From Lepidodermella squamata (Eukaryota; Gastrotricha), in contig JBLDXI010000015.1 in the NCBI GenBank assembly GCA_047495785.1, positions 2,170,001-2,234,000 of the forward strand: 64,000 nt of DNA. Direction: 5' to 3'. This document shows, one piece after another, positions 21,143-30,866 of this stretch. The position numbers and the translations under genes are program-made. Under the pieces are notes generated by a model. It was given only the letters and a program-made list of their open reading frames with translations. It ran no database searches and was not told the DNA's origin. The stretch's first letter is position 1; each line of letters starts with the position of its first letter.

Positions 21143-21291
21143 GAAGGTTTTATGAGTTTATAATTCGGCCATTAAGAAGGCATATTTTACGATACGATCC
21201 GGATAACAAGAAAAAAAACACATCTTGGCCTTTAAATGAGATATTAATTAAGAAAAAAATGGGAAGAATTACTTATAGTCAAAACAGAAGC

Positions 21292-21365
21292 TGCCCCCTG
21301 TGAGGATCGAACTCACGACCTCCAGATTATGAGACTGGCGCTCTAGCCAACTGAGCCAAGGAGGC
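21292..21365 (-). tRNA. tRNA-Met (CAT), second copy
   Basis: Its gene body is identical to the Met gene at 19190-19263, with a few shared flanking bases on both sides (GAAGC before, GCTTGTG after, plus-strand reading). This indicates a recent duplication. Confidence 0.92.
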
Positions 21366-21667
21366 GCTTGTGAAAATTTCAACCAGGCTATCGGGGATCA
21401 TTCTTTGCGTTGAATATATCAGCATATCAGAAATGAGTGGATAGTGATTAAATAAATGACATCACGTCAATCGATATCAGCCATCCATGCCCACTCAACC
21501 TATGAAGCCGATTTCGCTTAAAAAAAGCGAATCATTTACAATTTATATTATTATGTATTATTATGTATAGATAGAACCGTCGAAAAGTCTCTTGACATGA
21601 AACGATTTTATTATACAACCTTAGCCTCTCGGCTCAGAACATTTATCAAAAGATTCAGCAATCAGCC

Positions 21668-21739
21668 GGCTCAGTAGCTTAGTGGTAGAGCATCTGTCTT
21701 GTAAACAGAAGGTCGCGGGTTCGATCCCCGTCTGGGCCT
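21668..21739 (+). tRNA. tRNA-Thr (TGT), second copy, plus strand
   Basis: It has the same cloverleaf as the Thr gene at 19343-19414, with one difference in the T stem. The 3' flank (CTCGGCTCCTCTTTTTCG) is shared with the other copy at all but one base and contains the T-run terminator. Confidence 0.92.
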
Positions 21740-21744
21740 CGGCT

Positions 21745-22239
21745 CCTCTTTTTCGAACCTGGGAATTCCTGGCGATTCCAAGATATCAAAGTTGAGATGA
21801 TTTGTCATGCCTGGCTCGTATTTTGATTTGAAGGTATAGAATCTGCAAGATATAGACGTCAATTTTAGCATTTGCAATTTATTTTGCTCTCAGTTGAAAC
21901 ATTTTAAGTCCATCGTTTGACAAACTTGATTTGTGAAGGCTACGAAATCTGAGCGTTTTATCATTTGATGCTTTTAAAATTCCCTTATCTATTTCTATAG
22001 GTATACCACGCTCATGTCAAGAAAACAGATACATCGGTAAAGCAAATAACATTTTCAGCATCGATCTTTTGTACAAATATCGAGCTTGATAAATTATTTA
22101 CAGGCGTTTTTCATTCATCAGAATACCCAGCATTTCAATCAATTATTACGCACTAGGACTTGGCTACCACTTTTTAATATAAAAACTTCAGTTTTTTCCT
22201 TTTTCATTGACACGTTGATTCGTCGCCTCCTTGAATTTT
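21745..22239. other. Upstream region of the STAND gene
   Basis: I see no separate gene. Acceptor-like T/C tracts ending in CAG occur at about 22062 and 22104, so a non-coding 5' exon or a trans-splice site is possible. No TATA box stands out. Confidence 0.35.
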
Positions 22240-25200
22240 ATGGCTGGAAGAGATCAGGTATTAATTTATGTCGTCTATAGCCAAGAATGCCGACCGTCCG
22301 AAGTGCGAAATATTTGCGACCTGCTGGAAAAGGACGATCGCCAATCTTTCAAATGTATCCACTACCAGGATGGTAGCGATGAGCTGCTTCAAAAGTGCGA
22401 GACTTTCATCAGGTTCCTGAGTTTCCCCTATCAATCCAGCTCGGCATCTAAAGAGGACGCGGAGACTATCAAGAAATGGCGGAAACCGGTGATCGACGTT
22501 AAGCTAGACAGTGATGTTGAGAGCTCAAACTTTAACTGCTTGGATTTCTTCGAAGGAGACAACGTTGAAACCTTCGCAGATCAGCTTTCGACTCTACTTA
22601 AACAAGTCGTCACAGAAAACCGATTCAAACTTCTTGATGGCCCTGAAATCATCGCGTCAACCCATGTTCCGATTGTTCCGGAGAAGCTAAACGAAAATCA
22701 GCTACTTTTGGGACATCTGAAAATGATTCTAAGCGAAAAAAGTAATCTTCAACTAGCTGTCGTAGTCGGTGAAACCGGGTGCGGAAAGTCTCGCTTCGTT
22801 GCAGAATTCCTGCAGAATCGGTCCAATCAAAAAGTATTTCTATCCGATCCTTCAGTAATCACAAAAAGAGCCATTTGGATCCGCTGCAGAAAATGGCTTG
22901 ATCCAGCTCGATTCGATCCACGCCAATTCGAGACATATGTACTGAAAAAGTCACGCCTATTCACGAAAGGAGCGGCTGGAAGTTGGGAGGAGATCGATGA
23001 ACAAAGAATTTTGTTTGTTTTCGACGATGTATCGCATTGCAAACTGCTAGCCTACATAAGAAGCCTGTCTATCGCGTGGAGTTTGCCTTGCATTGTAATT
23101 ATTCCATCCCATCTATACACTACAATCAAACTAGAATATTTCCGAGAATTTCGTGAAAATGAACTGCTAGAATGCAGCTTGTCCGAAAATAGTGAACGAT
23201 TTCTCGCTAGAATTATCACTAGTCGCGTTGCTCACTTGAAGGTTGACGATAACCAGCTTCGAACATTGGCAGCTAAATGTCGAGGCCTGCCAGCGATTGC
23301 GACATACTTGGCCACTCTTCTCTGTGAACAAAAGCGGGTCGACAAAGTTATTGAATCGTTAAATGCATTGGGTGATTTGGACGTAGAAGACATTGACTGG
23401 GGCCGGACAGAGCGAAGCACAAAGCAATTGCCAATACAAGCACCACTATTGTCACCCAGACGCTCTGAAATCAATGAAACGGACCAAAACTTCGCGAAAC
23501 CTCTGACGTGAGTTTCACACTAATCTCTTTGATTTTATAACTTCTGCCCACATATTTCAGATTAGTTGGAGACCCTCCGGCATGTGAACATTATTATCCC
23601 CGGGAACAGGCGAATTTGGTGAAACAGGGTCTGCTACAACTTTCGAAGAATGGCATGGCGGGAGTGTTATCTATATCAGGAAAAGAAAGTGTAGGCAAAA
23701 CAACTTTGCTGGCCAGTGTTTTCCGATCTCCAGATTTATCTGCATTCTTCAAACATCAATGCGGCATTCGCATAGTGTTATGGCTTGGTTGCTGCAACCA
23801 AACTAATGTAGAAAAAGCCTTGCTAAAATTGGGGTCCGTCGTCTTAGAATCTCATCAAGATTACACCCAGGAATGGCCGAATTTACAGGAAATGGTTGAA
23901 TTCTTCGAGAATAGGGGTCAGCGAATCCTTTTTGTCCTCGATGACGTATCTGAAGTCACACTGATCAAAGAATTGCGAATCAAAGCACCAAAAGCGTTAC
24001 TTTGCGTAATCTCTCGCGACGAGTCTTTGATACCTGGAGCCGTTGCGAAATGTGAAATACCACGGTTCACCGATCGCGAAATCTTCGAGTGGCTTCAAAC
24101 AAGCCTGGATCTGAAAGACAAGTTAGAAAGGCCTCAAATCATCGCTTTGGCAAAACGCTGCAATGGATCGCCTTTAACTGCCAAGCTGTTATCTGGTTTC
24201 TTCAATATTCCAGGAAATCAGAAGCACTGTGAAAAATTCAGTGAATTGATGAAATCTAGCGATATGAATCCTCAAGGATTGTTCCATCGGCTCGTAAATT
24301 TCGAGCTCAACAAGTACGTTTTCTCGCAGTATCAAGTGTTTTTGCTTCTCGATCCTGGGCAACCGTTTTTGATGGAAGAATTGAGCTGCATATTGCAATC
24401 GCCGATCGATACCCTGGCTCAACTCGATATTTTCGAAGAGATGAGAATTATCGAACGTACATTGGACAAGTACGGCAGATCGCAGTATTCGATACATCCA
24501 TTTCTCCATGAATTCGCCGCATCAATAGGATTCCAGCGATACAATGTTGTGAAGCTCTCAGAATTACGCGTAAAAATCATGGCTAATCTCGGCGGAATCG
24601 AATCCAAAGAAGAATCTTCAAGCATTGCTGATTTTATGTTCAAATTGGCTAAAACTGAGGAAGGCAGCGATTTGCTGCGGAAAATACTGAAATGCTGTGA
24701 GGATGAAGCGTTTCCGACTTGTGATTTCGAAACAAAATTTGCAAGTTCAAGCGATGAAAATTTGAACAGCACAAAACCGGCGACCCCCGTCCATCTAGCT
24801 TCTGAGCTCGGGCTCCTCAACTTGTTAAAGCTAACCGTGAGCCACATTCCTAATTCGAACCTTCTCCGCATTCCATGTGATCCAAACGAAGAAATTCCTC
24901 TACATTTGACAGCAAGGAATGGCCATTTAGATATCGCTCGATATATCCTGGAAATATCGCCTGAATCGATTGACGTTTTTGACGCTTCTGGCCTAAATGC
25001 CTTTCAAAAAGCTGCCAGGGGTGGTCATCTGTTACTTGTGAAGCTTATCTACAAAAAATCGCCTAAAATTCTGAAAACTGTTAACAACAAAGCAGAAACA
25101 GCGCTGCACCATGCTGCAATCAGTGGGAATATGGAACTACTGCGGTTTCTACAAGAGAAATGGCCAGATGCCGTTCGCATGAAAACTGACGTCGGCGAAA

Positions 25201-26378
25201 CTGTTCTGCATTACGCAGCTCTTGGTGGATCAGTCCAGGCAATTCAGTTCTTATTGGAACTATGGCCGGAAGCTATAAACGAGATTGATGTGACGGGTCG
25301 ATCTATATTGTGCCCGGCAGTTGATCGCGGCCATTTTCAGCTTGCGAAGCATCTGTTGGAAATCAAACCTGATTTGGCTTTGGTTTCAAACAACAACTCT
25401 GTATCATGCTTACACCTGGCCGCAAGACATGGTCATATCGAAATTGCGAGATTTTTAATTGAAAAGTGGCCCCAATTGGTTGAATCGAGGAACAAGCAAG
25501 GTCAAACAGCCCTTCACCATGCAGCGTCTTGGGGTCATTTGGAGATGGTCAAGCTTCTGCTCGAGGCATACCCAGAGTCGGCGCTGTTACAGGACAAAGA
25601 GGGCCAGACCCCTTTACTCAACGCAATGAACGATTGCGAGGTATCAAAGTGCCTTATTGATCAGTGCCCTGAATCTACAAAAGTTCAGGATGGGCAAGGA
25701 ATAACCGCTCTCCACTTGGCGTCTATAAACTGCTCGCTTCATCATGTCAGATATATCAGCGAAAAATGGCCTAATCTGTTGAAAACTCCCGACTTAGACG
25801 GCAAAACATGCCTTCATTTTGCTGCATTCTTTGGTCAATCAGAATCAGTTGAATATTTGATTAAGAAATGCCCGGATTTACTGAGGATTCAAGACATTCA
25901 TGGCTCGACACCGTTGCATGAAGCTTCTGTTAATGGGCATAACGATGTCATTCGACATCTTTACAGAGAATGGCCTGAAGCGGTGAAAATGACTGATTCC
26001 CAAGGCCGAATTCCTTTACATCTGACTGTTTTGAATTGCAACTTGGAAGGCAGCATATATTTGTGTGAACAGTGGCCTGAAAGTCTGAAAGTAGCCGATA
26101 ACGACGGTTTGACCCCTTTCTTGGCGTCTATTTTAAATGGCGATGAGAAACTCGTAACCTACCTGTTTAAGACTTGGCCGGATTCTTTGAAGGCCAAAAC
26201 TTCAAACGGCAACACTGCTCTTCATTGGGCATCATGTCGCGGTTATATAAATCTGGTGAGATGGATTATCAAGTTATGGCCCGAATCTGTAACTATTACG
26301 AACGAAGAAGGACAGAAGGCTGTGGAAATAGCTGACAATAGCGAAATTGCTGATTATTTGGGCCAATTCAAAACTTGA
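22240..26378 (+). CDS. STAND protein: TIR/SEFIR-like domain, two NB-ARC modules, ankyrin repeats
   Basis: Exons 22240-23507 and 23561-26378, with a 53-nt intron, give 1361 residues. I start at the ATG of M-A-G-R-D because the upstream TTG is not a likely start. Residues 1 to ~130 resemble a TIR/SEFIR fold (V-L-I-Y-V-V-Y-S with E, then an L-L-E helix), a weak call. NB-ARC 1 has Walker A G-E-T-G-C-G-K-S (177-184), Walker B I-L-F-V-F-D-D-V (~257) and a GLPLA-like R-G-L-P-A-I-A. NB-ARC 2 has G-K-E-S-V-G-K-T (463-470), I-L-F-V-L-D-D-V (~545), V-I-S-R-D and G-S-P-L-T-A. About 15 ankyrin repeats (from ~830) end the protein, most finishing in W-P-(E/D/N/Q). Known STAND NTPases are innate-immune or apoptotic switches; the repeats would be the sensor. 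AATAAA follows at 26418. Confidence 0.85.
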
Positions 26379-26417
26379 AATGTTTCTCGAGTGAAAAAGC
26401 TACTATTATAGATTGTC

Positions 26418-26423
26418 AATAAA
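26418..26423 (+). terminator. Poly(A) signal of the STAND gene
   Basis: AATAAA lies 40 nt after the stop codon at the expected distance. Confidence 0.55.
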
Positions 26424-26686
26424 AGTATGCTGGCCTTAAAGAACGTTACGCTTTTAGTGCTAAAAATATGCTCAAGAAATTATAGATATCTGTGTTGTAA
26501 TTGACGTTTAATTGGCTGGACGATGAAGCAGACGCCGTTTACATGTCACCCAGCTTATTATGAGCTTATTAGGCAGCGCCAGTTATGACTCCGACAGCCT
26601 ACATAATCCTCAACAATCTTTTTCATTCAGATTAGCTTTGAACGTGACTTCAATGCGGCTGGGTGACCGCCAACTTTTACCTAATT

Positions 26687-26693
26687 TATAAAT
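26687..26693 (+). promoter_or_regulatory. TATA-box candidate of the class C GPCR
   Basis: TATAAAT lies 86 nt before the ATG at 26779, predicting transcription start near 26720. The upstream 150 bp also contain a GTCACCCAGC / GCTGGGTGAC inverted pair (about 26543 and 26658). Confidence 0.45.
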
Positions 26694-26778
26694 ACTTTGT
26701 AAAAAAGAATCGCTGTCTGAATTGTCCTAGCCGCAAATTTAAGATTATCATTAAGTTTTTTTGACTTTTTGACGTAAC

Positions 26779-29199
26779 ATGGTTATGAACTTACTGTTAT
26801 TCACTGGTATTTATTCTGCTTATTCACCAGCAGCTACAGGGGCGTTCGATCCTGAGGAATCCCCATCTGCCGCATCAAATTTAAAAATACTATCGCTACT
26901 GCCTCTGACGGATAACCCTGGCTTAACCGGTCTAGAATGCCAAGCTGCTATAAAATTAGCCGTTGAATGGGCTAAGCGCAATCCTGAAATTCTCCCCGCC
27001 TACAATATCGACTTGGATTTCAGATCAGAAGGAGCCGATGGCACTCGCCATCTTTCAACATCAATTAATTTCCTCCGATCATCGACAGACTTACCAGCAA
27101 ATACCTACTTATCGCCTCTTATATTCTCTGGATATTATTCCACAGGCTGTCGGACATTGGGGAGTGTTTTGCATCACATCGATGCCGTTTCTATTGCAGT
27201 GAAATGCAGTTCTTATCTGTTGACAGATCGACAAAAATATCCTAATATCTACCTATCCCTAGCAACCAGCGACTTCACAACGTTCGGCTTTCTGCAGTAC
27301 ATAAATGAGCTGGGGAAATGGCGGAAAATTGCGATCATCTACAATCTGGCGAGCGTTATTGATTACACAGCTGGCCAACTTGCTTATGAGGTAGCGTTGA
27401 AAATCAACTTGACAGTTGCGTATTACTCCGGTTTCTACGAAATAACTGAATCTAGCCAACTTCAAGCATTAAGGAAGACTGACTCCCGTATTATTATAGT
27501 TTGGTTATCAAACTGGGTGTTGCTCTACCAGTTTTATTGCTTCGCTTATCAACTCGGTATGACAGGGCCGCGTTACACCTTTTTCGTTCAGCAGAAAGTG
27601 TATCCAAGTTCTGTTGACCCTGGAATGCTGCCTCCAGGTTGCTCGAGACAGATTTTGCTGGAGCAAATGAAGTCAGTGGTATGGGCAGTTCCATTAAGTG
27701 CCCCACTTGCAGAAACAGATGACACACGTACTCTTGAGACGGCGATCGATCAAATGACAAACAAATCAAGAGGAAACGATTATCCATACCGTTATTACTG
27801 CTACGATGGAACTATAGCTGGAATACTTGCTCTTGATTCGGCAGAAAGGAAGCTCAACTCAATGAACCTTTCATTAAAAAGTTATTCCACGTATCCCAGA
27901 CTGGTTTCGAAAATTGTGAATGAATCTGTTGCAACCATCGATGTTTATGGCTTAAGGACTGGCCGGGTGAAGTATAGCAATACCGGAAAATTGGCAACAG
28001 ACATTTTGATGTTCGCGCGATGGTTGCCACCGAATGAGACAACTGACACCACTGTGGCTCTTATGCGGCAAATCGATGGATCAAGCGGGTCGAGGTATGA
28101 AGATTATCGATTGCAGCGATTCATCAAAGTCATACCTTGGTACACAAGGAATAACAAACCGCCTGAAGATCATCCTAATTTGAAGCTGATCCAAAGTGAT
28201 GTCCCACTTAGTGCAGCAGTTGTAGTTTACATTTGGTGTATCCTCAACACATCAGCATTCATCTTATGTCTGAAGTTTTTCCCACTGAATTTTGAGCACT
28301 TCGGAGCGAAATCTAAATTATCGGGGACGATTGGGATATGTTTGATCACAACCGCTTCAGTCTTGTTCGTCATCCCGGAAAAATCTGTGGCATTCGCTCT
28401 GATCCTGTGGCGAGCTGAATTCTCTCTGGCGATCATGGGAATTTCTTTGATTAATGGAAGCTTCTTCTCACGGGTTTTCGCTTACAAGATTTGGAAACGA
28501 AACCCTACGTGGAAGGCAACCAGGGAATCAGCTTCAGCGGGAACGATCCAGAGAATGTCAGAGCAGCTGAAGGAGCCCGAACTCGAAGGAATTGAAATGA
28601 AGGCATTGAGGATTTCTTTAATCTTCGCAGCCGCTAATGCGTTGATTCTCATTTTATGGTTATCACCCAACTATGTTATAGATTCGCTTGACTGCTCTGT
28701 AGAACAATGGCCGGATGGGAACTCGGATAAGCTAATTTACGACCCTTCAGAGGACACAGTTCTCTCTTGGCGATACAACTTCTGTTCATCAGAATCAACG
28801 ATTGTTTGGCTATTGACTTTCACAGGATTCCACATTATTTTTCTCATAATTGTCTTGACCCTTCTACATGATATCAAATCTTTAGGCAGGAATGGTGTTT
28901 GCCAGGATTACAGCCGAATAGCAGCAGGGCTAATCAACTCCATCTTGTTAACGCTTTCGGGACTAATCATCATGATAGCTCTCCAAAGCAATGAGAATCT
29001 TGGGGTGGCTATTGTTAACCAGAAGATAGCAGCAGCTTTGCTCTTGTCAGCTTTTTCGACGATTAACATGCTGATGTGGACGCTGCCGTCTGCACGAGTT
29101 GTCGATAACACGTGGCGAAGAAGTAGCGCGGTGCTGGCTGCTCCTAAATCAACAGGGTTCTTCGAATTACCGCGCAGATCGAGCACACGTCAGCAATAA
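26779..29199 (+). CDS. Class C (GABA-B receptor-like) G protein-coupled receptor
   Basis: One open exon of 806 residues. Residues 1 to ~22 form a signal peptide. About 35-440 resemble the bilobed periplasmic-binding-like ligand domain (ANF_receptor type): an L-L-P-L-T-D start, C-Q-A-A-I-K-L-A-V-E-W-A, a G-Y-Y-S-T-G-C strand-turn and I-A-I-I-Y strands. Seven hydrophobic helices follow, at about 475-495, 515-535, 540-575 (ending F-A-Y-K-I-W-K), 615-635, 675-700, 715-740 and 750-775. The cytoplasmic tail is short and basic (R-R-S-S). The long ligand domain without a cysteine-rich linker points to the GABA-B branch rather than metabotropic glutamate receptors. The lack of introns contrasts with the polycystin genes and could mean retroposition or simple loss. 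The ligand cannot be read from the sequence. Confidence 0.88.
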   Translation: MVMNLLLFTGIYSAYSPAATGAFDPEESPSAASNLKILSLLPLTDNPGLTGLECQAAIKLAVEWAKRNPEILPAYNIDLDFRSEGADGTRHLSTSINFLRSSTDLPANTYLSPLIFSGYYSTGCRTLGSVLHHIDAVSIAVKCSSYLLTDRQKYPNIYLSLATSDFTTFGFLQYINELGKWRKIAIIYNLASVIDYTAGQLAYEVALKINLTVAYYSGFYEITESSQLQALRKTDSRIIIVWLSNWVLLYQFYCFAYQLGMTGPRYTFFVQQKVYPSSVDPGMLPPGCSRQILLEQMKSVVWAVPLSAPLAETDDTRTLETAIDQMTNKSRGNDYPYRYYCYDGTIAGILALDSAERKLNSMNLSLKSYSTYPRLVSKIVNESVATIDVYGLRTGRVKYSNTGKLATDILMFARWLPPNETTDTTVALMRQIDGSSGSRYEDYRLQRFIKVIPWYTRNNKPPEDHPNLKLIQSDVPLSAAVVVYIWCILNTSAFILCLKFFPLNFEHFGAKSKLSGTIGICLITTASVLFVIPEKSVAFALILWRAEFSLAIMGISLINGSFFSRVFAYKIWKRNPTWKATRESASAGTIQRMSEQLKEPELEGIEMKALRISLIFAAANALILILWLSPNYVIDSLDCSVEQWPDGNSDKLIYDPSEDTVLSWRYNFCSSESTIVWLLTFTGFHIIFLIIVLTLLHDIKSLGRNGVCQDYSRIAAGLINSILLTLSGLIIMIALQSNENLGVAIVNQKIAAALLLSAFSTINMLMWTLPSARVVDNTWRRSSAVLAAPKSTGFFELPRRSSTRQQ

Positions 29200-29329
29200 A
29201 AGAAAAGACATGCTCTATATTAATCATCCGCTAAAAGGTTAATGAAACTCCCTCGACGTTCTGCGGAAATGGTTCATAATTTCCTTACTTCCGTTAATTT
29301 TACCTAATTAATGGCAGTATCCTGAACTA

Positions 29330-29560
29330 TTATCTAACGATTATCTAACGAATCGCATTGAGAAAACCTTTTTGAGAACCTTGATAAGTGGCGCGTTCAT
29401 GAGACTTCAATCTTTTATCAACGAGATAATAAGTGAGAGTTGCCCGCAAGTTTCTCATTAATGGGCGACCTTTGTTGATGATAACACCAGAAAAGCGGAG
29501 GTTTCAGCCAATCCCGACTTATTCCGTCATGCTTTGCACTTGGCCGGGCACATATCTTAT
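29330..29560 (+). promoter_or_regulatory. Cluster of GATA-factor motifs upstream of the trypsin gene
   Basis: WGATAR-type sites occur repeatedly on both strands: a tandem TTATCTAACGA pair (29330-29351), TTGATAAG near 29381, TTATCAACGAGATAATAAG near 29415, GATGATAAC near 29477 and ATCTTATCTC near 29555. Gut GATA factors are known drivers of digestive-protease genes in several invertebrates, so this may be an intestinal enhancer. Confidence 0.45.
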
Positions 29561-29635
29561 CTCACTAGCGTCATCCTTAACGAATCATTGTGATACCGAT
29601 CCAAAATAAACATAACCTAGTCACGAACACCATAT

Positions 29636-29643
29636 TATAAAAA
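29636..29643 (+). promoter_or_regulatory. TATA box of the trypsin gene
   Basis: TATAAAAA lies 45 nt before the ATG at 29681, implying a leader of about 15 nt. Confidence 0.55.
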
Positions 29644-29680
29644 CTCCATGATTATCACACCACTTAATTCAACCTAAAAA

Positions 29681-30619
<939 letters not shown>

Positions 30620-30866
30620 ACAGATTTATTACTAGATCAGATCGGAAAATGACTCAGATAAAAGTAATCTAATGCTTTCACGTGAAGAAAATCCTGGTGA
30701 TTAAATATAATGATTATGATCTCCCATAACAGTACAGACCTAGTTTCGAACAGCATAGAATATGTTCCATTATTATTTGTTCTTTATGCACCCAATAGCA
30801 GATCGAAGTTACTCTAAGAAAGAGATAGAAATGTGAAGAAATTGGCGTTAATATCGCCGGGTTTGT
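30620..30866. other. Convergent 3' region between the trypsin and polycystin-like copy 1
   Basis: No gene is seen. The right-hand ~100 nt resemble the sequence after the stop of copy 2 (56.75-56.87 kb), so the tandem duplication included part of the 3'UTR. Confidence 0.5.

Larger units (their letters stand above)
20217..21207. mobile_element. ~1-kb inverted-repeat element inside the tRNA region
   Basis: A 24-nt inverted repeat (20217-20240 and 21184-21207) matches at 23 of 24 positions. Both flanks also show a CAAGAT a little further out, so the full element may run from about 20200 to 21227. No transposase frame is present. The interior holds a 32-bp minisatellite and a long imperfect hairpin. 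It looks like a non-autonomous DNA transposon; I cannot define a target-site duplication with confidence. Confidence 0.5.
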
